A stretch of DNA of 7,697 bases from an uncultured bacterium (GCA_903876465.1 CAIRAF010000001.1:1-7697), one strand, 5' to 3'; positions 1-7,050 are shown, counted from the stretch's first letter. Notes: generated from the sequence alone by a model not told the origin. Numbers and translations: made by a program.

Positions 1-3000
1 GTTCAGTGCTGAACCATCAGCATTTACTAGAGAGTATGGACCGTTAGCTGCTGTGAAGACTATTGAACCTGATGTATTGGCTAGAGTGAAGGATGTGACA
101 GAGTTGAGGTTAGTAGTTGAGATAGGTGGAGTGATGGTGAAATGAGTTGATATTGGTAGAGGACAACCGACAGAGTTTACTTTGGCTCCTGCTGGTGTGT
201 TTGGACAGAGATCGATTGTATTAGGAACACCGTCTGAGTCGGAGTCTAGAGGTGCGGTATATGGCGTCAAATACGCCTCAGCAGACCAACCAACTGTTCC
301 ATTTGCATATGTGACATACCACCAGTTGTTAGTTCCTGCGTATACACCATTAGTGTAACCATTTGGTGCTGTAGTTACTGTAGCTATTGCACCAATTACT
401 TCTGGTGAACCAGTGACAGTAGTTGCTGCATTAGGAGTAGGACGAACTGCTAGACCTCCTGTACCTACTGTTGAGAGTACTTGGACACTTTGACCGACTG
501 TGAAGGTATTGGATGGAGGAATTGGAATAGCACTGAATGTAACAGCGAGAGTGTGAGTGTTTGTGACACTACTGAAGGTATATGTTCCACCACTAACTGG
601 AACTGAAGTGACTGCTGCACCATCTACTGTTACTGAAGCTATTTGGTAACCAGAGGATGGAGCGATTGTGAATGTCTGTGATGAGCCTGATGTAACCGTA
701 GCTGTTGAAGGAGAGACTGTGCCGTTTGCTCCGACTGTTGGAGTGATGGTGTAAGTGGTTGGGTTTGAGACCGTGGTTCCTCCTTGGTATTCGTAAGCAC
801 CGATGTCCCAAGCTCCATCTGCTCCACGGGTATTACCATCTGGATCAGTAGCTATTGTCTGACCAGTTATTGCTGGAACAGATAATCCTTTATTTATGAC
901 TCCTGCCCCAGAAATAAGATGGAAATCACCAAATGAAGTTGTCATACCATTTGAGTTCACTACAATATTTGGATTAACAAATGGATTGGTTGTGAGTTTT
1001 ACAAATCCCGGTTCTGATGATGGTAAACCGAAACCACCGTAACTCCAATTGTTATAAGCATTATTCGAAGCAACTTCATTCAGACCAGTAGTTATTCTAT
1101 TCTCAACATTCCAGAAAATATTGTTTTCTACATAGTTAGATGTTCCAGAGAAAGCTACGCCAGCATGAGCATTTGGATCATCTACAGGTGTGTAAAATGT
1201 ATTATTGAAGACATAGACTGCGCCACCACCTATACCCATTATTGGATCATGTGAATTGGTATACAGGTTACCATAGAAATAGAATGGTCCTGGGTTACCA
1301 TATTGCATAAACATACCATCAGTTGGGACATTACTGAATGTATTATAACGATATGTAACGGCTTGGTTTGGATAAATAAATGCCAAGTCCATATGCTGTG
1401 TGCCGTCAGCAATAATATCCGCCACCGTACAATACTGCATGGTTATATTATTCCAATTATATGTTCTCCATCCATTACCAACACCATGAATATAACAGTC
1501 GCTGATTGTAGAATTGACATAAGAGAAATTTGGCAAATCAGCTTGGAAACCATTAACTCCATACGTAGAAGCCGGATTATACGTACCAAGAACTTCGAAG
1601 TTTGAGAAATTAACATTTGTCAAAGTAGTTGCAGGTGCTAAATTATTTGTGCCTAGGTATATTCCTGTACCACCAGCTTGTGGTATTTTTACTTGAATTC
1701 CATAATGGAAGCGACCATCAAAAGTAATGTAGCTATATTTTCCTTCTGTTACACCTGGAAGAATGACGAGACTATCGTAGCTTGAATTCCACCCTTGAGC
1801 GGCAACTGGAGTCGCATCAGTCTTAAGAACACGTTTGATAAATATTTGACCAGCACTCGTACCACTCTTACCAATCGTTAGAGCTGAACTATAAGTTCCG
1901 CCAGCCAACCAAATAGTATCTCCCGCATTGATCGATGACCATGGAATAGTAGAAATATCAGTAGCATGATTCCAATCTGAACCATTAAGCGGAGCAGTCG
2001 TTCCGCCACCAGGTACTACATACCAATTATTACCTGTACCCAATGTTTGTGTAACTGCAAATACAGCAGAAACGGTAGTGTTTGAATTTACGGTCACTGT
2101 CGTTGCACATGTCGTACCTCCAGCAGTACAACTAGCTACTGTGACACCATTTACACTCATACTTGTTAATGTGGACCCTGAGCCGGCCACTGCCATAAAT
2201 GTCTCAGAGGTACCTGCATTAACTGATGAAGGACATGCGACTCCTGCACATGTTATCGAACCAGAACCAGTTCCTGAATTGGAAGATGTAATAGTGTAAG
2301 TCGTTATTGGTACATACGGCGTCAAATACGCCTCAGCAGACCACCCCACTGTTCCATTTGCATATGTGACATACCACCAGTTATTAGTTCCAGCATATAC
2401 ACCGTTAGTGTAACCACTTGGTGCTGTAGTTACTGTGGCTATTGCACCAATTACTTCTGGGGATCCTGAAACTGTTGTGGCTGCATTAGGAGTAGGACGA
2501 ACTGCTAGACCTCCTGTACCTACTGTTGAGAGTACTTGAACACTTTGACCTACTGTGAAGGTGGTAGATGGAGGAGTTGGAATAGCACTGAATGTAACAG
2601 CGAGAGTGTGAGTGTTTGTGACACTACTGAAGGTATATGTACCTCCAGAAGATGGGACTGTTGTAACTGCTGCACCATCTACTGTGACTGAAGCTATTTG
2701 GTAACCAGAAGATGGGGCGATTGTGAATGTCTGTGAATTACCGGAAGTGACTGTAGCTGTAGTTGGAGTGACTGTACCATTTACTCCGGCTGTTGGGGTT
2801 ATGGTGTAAGTGGTTGGGTTTGAGACGGTGGTCCCTCCTTGATATTCGTAGGCACCAATATCCCAAGCTCCAGTTGATGGACGTGGGTTACCATTAGCGT
2901 CTGTCGTAAAGAGTGAAGTGAGATTACTACCAGCACCTGCAGCAGGACTTCCATTTGAAAGAGTAAAGACACCAGTTGATGGAGACGAGAGCAGTGGATT

Positions 3001-6000
3001 TACAAAGAGAGAATGGGTGTCGTAACCAGCCGTTTTCCAAGTTGAAGTACTATAATAATTTGGATCAGCTCTAAATATGCCACTACCGTAAAAAATATTG
3101 TAATCACTAATCGTCGGCATCGTTGTAGCACCTGGAACCATGTAATAGTTATCAGCAAAGCCGGAGAAAATATTGTTGTAGACATTTACATTCGATGTTG
3201 TTGGGTCAAAACGAATACCGTTATATTGTCCGCTTGCATCATAGAGTGTATTGTTTGCGATTGTTGAATTTTTAACATTAAAGAGATAGATTGCTCCATC
3301 ATTTGCTCCGCCTGAAGTAAATGAAATAACGTTATTGGTCATCAAAAGATTGAATATTCCAATACCTGGAGCTGCACTCAAATAAATTCCACTCGTTCCA
3401 TAGGAAGAATTACCATAGTGACCTCCGACAACGTTGCCATTAATCGTAATATTATTTATCTGTGCACTTGTATGATCAGCCCAAGCATAGAAACCATTGT
3501 GGTGATAGATATTTCCCAAAGTATCATCCCAATCACCAAAATAATCAGCTTGGTTATTTGACCAAACAGCATTATTCAATATTGCCCCACCATTATTTCC
3601 ACTACCATATACAGTTCCATGGTTTATGTGATTGAAGTGACTACCAGTGACTTGGAAATTATTAGAAGTTCCAACACCATAGAGAAGAGCTACACCCTTA
3701 TCAGCCCATGTGAATGAACTATTCTGAACAAATATATTTGACATGACACCATACAAATACACACCTATTGGAGAAATCTCATCCGTTGTATTTGTTCGCA
3801 TATACAAGTTCTGAATCGTGATGTTTTTTACAGTAATATTTCCAATCGTCGGCGTACCATTAATACCTCGTGAAGGAATTTGACCCGAACCAGTTCCATT
3901 TGCTGTGTTCTCAATGATACCGTTTGTTCCACCATCAATAGTAATGTAGTTATTACTATTGAGATTTATTGCGCCACTTGCAGGAATAGATGGCATAGAT
4001 ATCTTTGCACCTGCTTCAAAATAGATTGTGATTGGGCTACCACTTGTACCACTTATTGGAACATTGATTGGATTTGTAATAACACCTACGAGATGGACAA
4101 TTGTTCCAGGAATAATTTTTCCTGTTCCAGAAGCTGCCCAGTTAGTCGAGGTATTCAACCATGTTAAAGGAAGTGCATCGGCAGCATCAGCACCTGTTGC
4201 TGAACCTGCTCCTGCTTGAGAAATATAAATATTACCAGTGACAGTTGTTGCGGTATTAGCTGTAAATGTAGCTGTAACTGAAGTATTTGCACTCAGTGTA
4301 AATGTACACGTTGTTGCAGTTGAACAACCTGTAACCCCTGACCAACTAGTGAAGGTTGAGCCCGCAGTTGGAGTTGCTGTCAAAGTAACTGAAGTATTCT
4401 GTGTTGCTGTGGTACTACATGCTGTACCACAATTGATAGAGCCTCCACCACTGTTAACTGTACCTGAACCTGTACCAGACTTCGTGACGTTAATCGAATA
4501 ACTGACTGAAGTAGCTACTGCACCAGGAACATTCACCCCAATATCAGTTCCGTCACTTGCCTTTCCAATTCCAGATGAACCAGATGCTAACTGATAGCCA
4601 GCATATGTCGTTGGAAGTGTTCCGCCAATAAACTGTGGTGATGCGTTAATGGTATTTGCACCGAGTCCTCCACCGGGGATCATGTTGTAGTTTGCTGTAA
4701 TACCGGTACTAGTCTGACCGTTTGAAAGACCTAAACCTCCGGTAATTACATTATTCGTTACAGTTTCGTTAGTATTCAATCCACAAGTATTTGGATTACC
4801 AAGATTTATAGCAGCACCATTTACAAAAGTATTATGCGAAATCACGTCACCATTACCACCAGACTGTAGAACTTGATTTGGATATGAACCGTCTGTAACA
4901 AAAACGTTATTTGTGATAGTAGTTGGTGTACCGTTACAACCAGCACTCATGATGCCCGTCGAATTCCCCATGAAGAAGTTTCCTGACACAGTTGTTTTAA
5001 CTGCTCCATAAAACTGGATAGGGTCAGCATGAACATTGACTGTGGCACAAGTACCCTGTGGCAAATTTGTAAAATTATTATTAAGAATCTGTGTGCCATA
5101 TGCACCTCCTTCAATATTTATTCCATCTGAACATCCACCATTTCCAAAAGAGTTATTTGAAATAACAATTCCATTTACAACGCTATGACTAACATTCAGA
5201 CCATTTATACTAAGACGTCCTTCAGCGCAACTTGTACCTAGGTTAAAAAAATTGTTTCCATTGATCAGAATATCCTGATTCACATCACTTGGAGTGTATA
5301 TACAAACACTATTTGTAAAATTATTACTGACAAAATGAACATGTAAAGCAGGTGCCCCACCAGCTGCCGAAGCACCTACACTAGCTCCACCAAGTGTCAT
5401 ACCTTGGAAAGTAATATTCTGAGAGGAACCGAGATTCAAATAACCAAATACTACGTTTGATTGTGTACCACCAACTGTTGTATCAGGTTCAATAGTAACC
5501 ATGGATTGTTTTGCACCACCAATGAATGCTCCGTAGTTACCTGGTGCTAGTGCGATAATTGAACCACCAGCAGCGCTAAGCCACACTGAAGCAAAAGTTG
5601 TTGTATTCGCTTGAATAGTGTTGGCACTTAGTCCCTGACTCGAAGAAGTTGTTAGAGTTTGATCAGCAGATGTCGTCGTCTGACCATAAGAGTTAGTTGA
5701 AATAACTTGATAATGATAAATGGTGTTTGCTGCAAGACCTGATAAGACAACTGAATGAGAAGTATTGAGTGATGAATCAAGAGTAGTATTGGAACCATAT
5801 GCAGTAGTAAGCCCATAATTGACCTGACTGGTCGACTGCTCATCTGTTGTCCAATCAACTGTTGCACCTGAAGAAGTTACTGTGGAAGCTAAAATAGAAG
5901 AAATAACCGGTGCAACATTAACACCGAATGCTACTGAAATTAGGTGAGGTCCTGACACCCCAGAAAAAGTATAGGTATTGATTGAACCCAGTTGTGTTGT

Positions 6001-6945
6001 ATCAACTGTTACATTATTTATTTGATATCCAGTAGAAGGAGTTATTGTATAAGTTTGGCTAGAACCACTAGAGACTGATGTGACGCCAGATGGCGAAATA
6101 GTACCTCCGGTACCAGCTGAAGATGTGATTATGAAAGAGCTAACACCTGTACCACCCGTCGTTCCACCAGTTGTACCACCTGAACTTCCTCCACCAGTGT
6201 ATGCGTAAAGTTGTTGAATTTCTGAAGCTGAAAGAGCACGATTGTAAATACGGACGTCATCGATTGAACCAGAAAAGAATTGGCTACCGTAGTTACCATA
6301 GTGACCGAGTTGTACAGCATTGTATAGTGATGAACTCAAAGGTGTAGCTGTGCCAGATGAAACAAGGACTCCATTTTCATATACAGAAACTGAACCGCCA
6401 GAATAAGTCAGAGCAAGTTGGGTCCATGAATTTGAAGGAACAGTGGCAGAAGTGAATTGACCTGATTTATCAGAAAATTCCCAGACAAGATTTTTGCCAG
6501 ACGAAATACTTAATGTAGGTGCGCGAGAAGTACTGTTGGCAACTGAACCGACTATTACTCCCCCATTAACACTGTTAACCCAAAGGGATATGGTGCCAGC
6601 AGAAAGCGAATATACTGTTGATGGAATATTTACGTAGTTGGTTCCATTAAGTGAAATAGCTCCACCAATTTGTCCTGTTGTCCAAGCTGGTGTACCTACA
6701 AAAGTTCCTGTTTTACCATTACCTGAAGCATCTACAGCAGTTGTTCCAGAGCCGTCATCTAGAGGCCAATATCCTACAAGACCAGAAGTTGGAACTGCAA
6801 CCTGCGCCAACTGATTTGTGCCAGAAATAAATGAGGTTAAGGAATTTTTTGAATAATGAATAAATACGTAGCTTCCTGCAATAAATATCAAAATACTTAC
6901 GAGAGCGAGGGGTACTGAGAAACCACGTTTATTAAAAAAAGACAT
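1..6945 (-). CDS. Giant multidomain secreted/surface protein (LamG, FN3, three beta-helices, InlB-like and SH3-like repeats, TSP3); 3' end outside window
   Basis: One uninterrupted frame of 2,315 codons runs from ATG at 6943-6945 to base 1 with no stop, so the C-terminus is missing. The start is set by an in-frame TAA at 6958-6960 with no other start codon between. Approximate residues: 9-30 hydrophobic segment; 55-248 LamG/ConA-like; 250-268 Gly/Thr linker; 270-341 InlB-B-like; 346-433 FN3-like; 438-809 beta-helix 1; 813-897 Cys-containing InlB-B-like; 905-1368 beta-helix 2 ending WDIGAYEY; 1379-1452 InlB-B-like and 1463-1544 SH3-like; 1546-1632 Cys-containing InlB-B-like; 1634-2053 beta-helix 3, also ending WDIGAYEY; 2064-2137 and 2148-2229 second InlB-like/SH3-like pair; 2234-2262 TSP3; 2265 onward unassigned. 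The protein is rich in Thr, Ser, Gly and Asn and poor in Lys and Arg, as exported repeat proteins often are. Inferred role: adhesin or glycan-binding surface stalk. A beta-helix glycan lyase is possible, but no catalytic residues were recognised. The frame is certain; the function is not. Confidence 0.93.
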   Translation of the reverse strand, partial: MSFFNKRGFSVPLALVSILIFIAGSYVFIHYSKNSLTSFISGTNQLAQVAVPTSGLVGYWPLDDGSGTTAVDASGNGKTGTFVGTPAWTTGQIGGAISLNGTNYVNIPSTVYSLSAGTISLWVNSVNGGVIVGSVANSTSRAPTLSISSGKNLVWEFSDKSGQFTSATVPSNSWTQLALTYSGGSVSVYENGVLVSSGTATPLSSSLYNAVQLGHYGNYGSQFFSGSIDDVRIYNRALSASEIQQLYAYTGGGSSGGTTGGTTGGTGVSSFIITSSAGTGGTISPSGVTSVSSGSSQTYTITPSTGYQINNVTVDTTQLGSINTYTFSGVSGPHLISVAFGVNVAPVISSILASTVTSSGATVDWTTDEQSTSQVNYGLTTAYGSNTTLDSSLNTSHSVVLSGLAANTIYHYQVISTNSYGQTTTSADQTLTTSSSQGLSANTIQANTTTFASVWLSAAGGSIIALAPGNYGAFIGGAKQSMVTIEPDTTVGGTQSNVVFGYLNLGSSQNITFQGMTLGGASVGASAAGGAPALHVHFVSNNFTNSVCIYTPSDVNQDILINGNNFFNLGTSCAEGRLSINGLNVSHSVVNGIVISNNSFGNGGCSDGINIEGGAYGTQILNNNFTNLPQGTCATVNVHADPIQFYGAVKTTVSGNFFMGNSTGIMSAGCNGTPTTITNNVFVTDGSYPNQVLQSGGNGDVISHNTFVNGAAINLGNPNTCGLNTNETVTNNVITGGLGLSNGQTSTGITANYNMIPGGGLGANTINASPQFIGGTLPTTYAGYQLASGSSGIGKASDGTDIGVNVPGAVATSVSYSINVTKSGTGSGTVNSGGGSINCGTACSTTATQNTSVTLTATPTAGSTFTSWSGVTGCSTATTCTFTLSANTSVTATFTANTATTVTGNIYISQAGAGSATGADAADALPLTWLNTSTNWAASGTGKIIPGTIVHLVGVITNPINVPISGTSGSPITIYFEAGAKISMPSIPASGAINLNSNNYITIDGGTNGIIENTANGTGSGQIPSRGINGTPTIGNITVKNITIQNLYMRTNTTDEISPIGVYLYGVMSNIFVQNSSFTWADKGVALLYGVGTSNNFQVTGSHFNHINHGTVYGSGNNGGAILNNAVWSNNQADYFGDWDDTLGNIYHHNGFYAWADHTSAQINNITINGNVVGGHYGNSSYGTSGIYLSAAPGIGIFNLLMTNNVISFTSGGANDGAIYLFNVKNSTIANNTLYDASGQYNGIRFDPTTSNVNVYNNIFSGFADNYYMVPGATTMPTISDYNIFYGSGIFRADPNYYSTSTWKTAGYDTHSLFVNPLLSSPSTGVFTLSNGSPAAGAGSNLTSLFTTDANGNPRPSTGAWDIGAYEYQGGTTVSNPTTYTITPTAGVNGTVTPTTATVTSGNSQTFTIAPSSGYQIASVTVDGAAVTTVPSSGGTYTFSSVTNTHTLAVTFSAIPTPPSTTFTVGQSVQVLSTVGTGGLAVRPTPNAATTVSGSPEVIGAIATVTTAPSGYTNGVYAGTNNWWYVTYANGTVGWSAEAYLTPYVPITTYTITSSNSGTGSGSITCAGVACPSSVNAGTSETFMAVAGSGSTLTSMSVNGVTVASCTAGGTTCATTVTVNSNTTVSAVFAVTQTLGTGNNWYVVPGGGTTAPLNGSDWNHATDISTIPWSSINAGDTIWLAGGTYSSALTIGKSGTSAGQIFIKRVLKTDATPVAAQGWNSSYDSLVILPGVTEGKYSYITFDGRFHYGIQVKIPQAGGTGIYLGTNNLAPATTLTNVNFSNFEVLGTYNPASTYGVNGFQADLPNFSYVNSTISDCYIHGVGNGWRTYNWNNITMQYCTVADIIADGTQHMDLAFIYPNQAVTYRYNTFSNVPTDGMFMQYGNPGPFYFYGNLYTNSHDPIMGIGGGAVYVFNNTFYTPVDDPNAHAGVAFSGTSNYVENNIFWNVENRITTGLNEVASNNAYNNWSYGGFGLPSSEPGFVKLTTNPFVNPNIVVNSNGMTTSFGDFHLISGAGVINKGLSVPAITGQTIATDPDGNTRGADGAWDIGAYEYQGGTTVSNPTTYTITPTVGANGTVSPSTATVTSGSSQTFTIAPSSGYQIASVTVDGAAVTSVPVSGGTYTFSSVTNTHTLAVTFSAIPIPPSNTFTVGQSVQVLSTVGTGGLAVRPTPNAATTVTGSPEVIGAIATVTTAPNGYTNGVYAGTNNWWYVTYANGTVGWSAEAYLTPYTAPLDSDSDGVPNTIDLCPNTPAGAKVNSVGCPLPISTHFTITPPISTTNLNSVTSFTLANTSGSIVFTAANGPYSLVNADGSALN
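160..246 (-). other. Thrombospondin type 3 calcium-binding repeat (residues 2234-2262)
   Basis: Residues 2234-2245 read DSDSDGVPNTID, the D-x-D-x-D-G calcium loop of TSP3 repeats. LCPNTPAGAKVNSVGCP follows, with the usual pair of cysteines (2247 and 2261). In many secreted bacterial proteins this form links a stalk to a C-terminal domain. Here it suggests that a different, probably C-terminal, part of the protein begins just beyond. Residues 2265-2315 (STHFTITPPISTTNLNSV ...) start a further Ser/Thr-rich domain that I do not recognise. Confidence 0.85.
259..820 (-). repeat. Direct repeat copy 2 (InlB-like + SH3-like module), 562 bp
   Basis: This is the second copy of the module at 2314-2875, encoding residues about 2043-2229: the end of beta-helix 3, an InlB-B-like repeat (2064-2137) and an SH3-like domain (2148-2229). 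Differences are unevenly spread. Bases 425-483 and 522-585 match the other copy perfectly, while 586-620 and 693-730 hold many mismatches. After this copy the sequence diverges completely: here it enters a TSP3 repeat, whereas copy 1 is followed by a Cys-containing InlB-like repeat and beta-helix 3. Confidence 0.9.
787..2046 (-). other. Right-handed parallel beta-helix 3 (residues 1634-2053)
   Basis: The domain starts TLGTGNNWYVVPGGGTT, followed by a DTIWLAGGTYSSALTIGKSG entry typical of pectate-lyase-like folds. It then has coils such as YITFDGR, STISDCYIHGVGN, AVTYRYNTFSNVP, FYFYGNLY and YVFNNTFYTPVDD. It closes with FHLISGAGVINKG and a GADGAWDIGAYEYQ segment that almost matches the end of helix 2. 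It lies between the two near-identical InlB-SH3 pairs, and helix plus pair together make the 685-codon period. Confidence 0.75.
2314..2875 (-). repeat. Direct repeat copy 1 (InlB-like + SH3-like module), 562 bp
   Basis: This copy encodes residues about 1358-1544: the WDIGAYEY end of beta-helix 2, an InlB-B-like repeat (TYTITPTAGVNGTVTP ... AVTFS) and an SH3-like domain. The SH3-like call rests on GLAVRPTPNAATTVSGSPEV and a closing NNWWYVTYANGTVGWSAEAY, which match the LNVR and GW-x-x-x-YL landmarks of bacterial SH3 domains. It aligns without any gap to 259-820 at an offset of exactly 2,055 bp. I counted about 60 base differences by eye (close to 90% identity), most of them silent. About 11 of 187 residues differ. 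Confidence 0.9.
2842..4233 (-). other. Right-handed parallel beta-helix 2 (residues 905-1368)
   Basis: The entry strand is NIYISQAGAGSATG. Later come PITIYFEAGAKISMP and then coils such as YITIDGG, ITVKNITIQNL, IFVQNSSF and NSTIANNTLYD. The region ends with SPAAGAGS, a NPRPSTGAWDIGAYEYQ closing segment and a short tail. That closing pattern (SPA-x-x-x-G followed by DIGAYE) is the usual end of many secreted beta-helix proteins and often precedes a linker or anchor. It is the longest of the three helices, at about 460 residues. It has aromatic-rich stretches around HHNGFYAWADH that could line a binding face; this last point is inference. Confidence 0.75.
4519..5634 (-). other. Right-handed parallel beta-helix 1 (residues 438-809)
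   Basis: The region begins with a pectate-lyase-like entry (LSAAGGSIIALAPGNYGAF). It continues with irregular coils of the form I-x-x-N-x-F/V (ILINGNNFF, VISNNSFG, QILNNNFTN, TTITNNVFV, VISHNTFVN). This Asn-ladder pattern is typical of NosD/pectate-lyase-type parallel beta-helices. It ends with a SPQF segment and a DIGVNVPG closing motif. It has more cysteines than the later helices (for example in SVCIY, TSCAEG, GGCSDG, GTCATV). A preceding FN3-like domain (residues 346-433) joins it to the N-terminal domains. No catalytic residues were identified. Confidence 0.75.
6202..6783 (-). other. LamG / concanavalin A-like domain (residues 55-248)
   Basis: The domain opens with GLVGYWPLDDGSGTTAVDAS, the usual first strand of bacterial Laminin_G_3 domains. 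A mid-domain W-x-x-LALTYSGGSVSVYENGVL segment follows. It closes with GSIDDVRIYNRALSASEIQQ, the standard last strand plus helix. Its length of about 195 residues is normal for the family. These jelly-roll domains usually bind carbohydrate or protein ligands on extracellular proteins, so this end-most globular domain is the likeliest binding head. A Gly/Ser/Thr linker (residues 250-268) separates it from the stalk. Confidence 0.85.
6856..6921 (-). other. N-terminal membrane/signal segment of the giant protein, prepilin-like in form
   Basis: Residues 1-8 are short and basic (MSFFNKRG). Residues 9-30 are almost wholly hydrophobic, starting FSVPLALVSILIF and ending near residue 30 (YVFIHYS follows). 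This fits an uncleaved membrane anchor or an export signal that puts the rest of the protein outside the cell. The Arg-Gly-Phe-Ser junction before the hydrophobic run resembles a type IV prepilin cleavage site. The usual Glu at mature position 5 is absent (Leu is there), so pilin processing is only a possibility. Confidence 0.7.
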
Positions 6946-6973
6946 AGGATATAAATATTAAATTAATGTAATT

Positions 6974-6982
6974 ATTATACCA
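6974..6982 (-). promoter_or_regulatory. Extended -10 promoter of the giant surface protein gene
   Basis: On the minus strand the bases read TGGTATAAT, a perfect -10 hexamer with the TGn extension. No good -35 hexamer lies 16-19 bases upstream (TTTCGG or neighbours), which an extended -10 can tolerate. Transcription would start near 6967, giving a leader of about 22 bases before the ATG at 6945. That leader (AATATTTATATCCT just before the ATG) shows no Shine-Dalgarno sequence. The element lies downstream of the rpsP terminator, so the giant gene has its own start site. Confidence 0.65.
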
Positions 6983-7000
6983 GAATAAAAAGAAGCCCGA

Positions 7001-7013
7001 AACATTAAATGTT
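7001..7013. promoter_or_regulatory. 13-base palindrome over the -35 position (possible operator)
   Basis: AACATTAAATGTT is a perfect palindrome around a single central base, with 6-base arms. Its centre lies about 40 bases upstream of the predicted transcription start of the giant gene, where a regulator would overlap polymerase contacts. It is AT-rich and short, so it could be chance. As RNA it would be a weak hairpin, and it lies upstream of the predicted transcript. Confidence 0.25.
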
Positions 7014-7028
7014 AATACCTGAACATAC

Positions 7029-7050
7029 AAAAAACGCCCAGTCGAGCGCT
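7029..7050 (-). terminator. Rho-independent terminator of rpsP
   Basis: Read on the minus strand, the arms AGCGCTC and GGGCGTT enclose a GACT loop, giving seven pairs including two G-U. The T-tract is six Ts, the first two of which are also the last bases of the 3' arm. It lies 28 bases beyond the rpsP stop codon. The plus-strand reading lacks a T-tract, so it acts only on the minus strand. It separates the housekeeping genes from the giant surface protein gene. Confidence 0.85.

Noticed and set aside
593..839. Short minus-strand frames within the second repeat copy, and similar ones at 3000-3185, 5652-5867 and 6129-6320.
   Set aside because: They are out-of-frame readings of the giant gene, whose own frame is continuous through all of them, so there is no sign of frameshift or overlapping genes.
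1303..1605. Plus-strand open frame of about 100 codons.
   Set aside because: It lies entirely antisense to beta-helix 3, its translation shows no recognisable domain, and the minus-strand frame is intact with clear domains.
259..2875. The two repeats as transposon ends, integron parts or a CRISPR-like array.
   Set aside because: The repeats are in frame, encode protein domains, are direct rather than inverted, and flank a beta-helix rather than a transposase or spacers.
3880..4501. Three plus-strand open frames (3880-4167, 4028-4219, 4238-4501) with Cys/Ile-rich or Val-rich translations that look membrane-like.
   Set aside because: They are antisense to beta-helix 2 and the Thr/Ser/Asn-rich InlB-like repeat. 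Val/Ala-rich runs are what the reverse complement of such codons produces.
6145..6195. GGT/ACA-rich tract as a simple-sequence phase-variable repeat.
   Set aside because: The units are imperfect and codon-sized, so slippage would keep the frame. It is better read as a flexible Gly/Thr linker.
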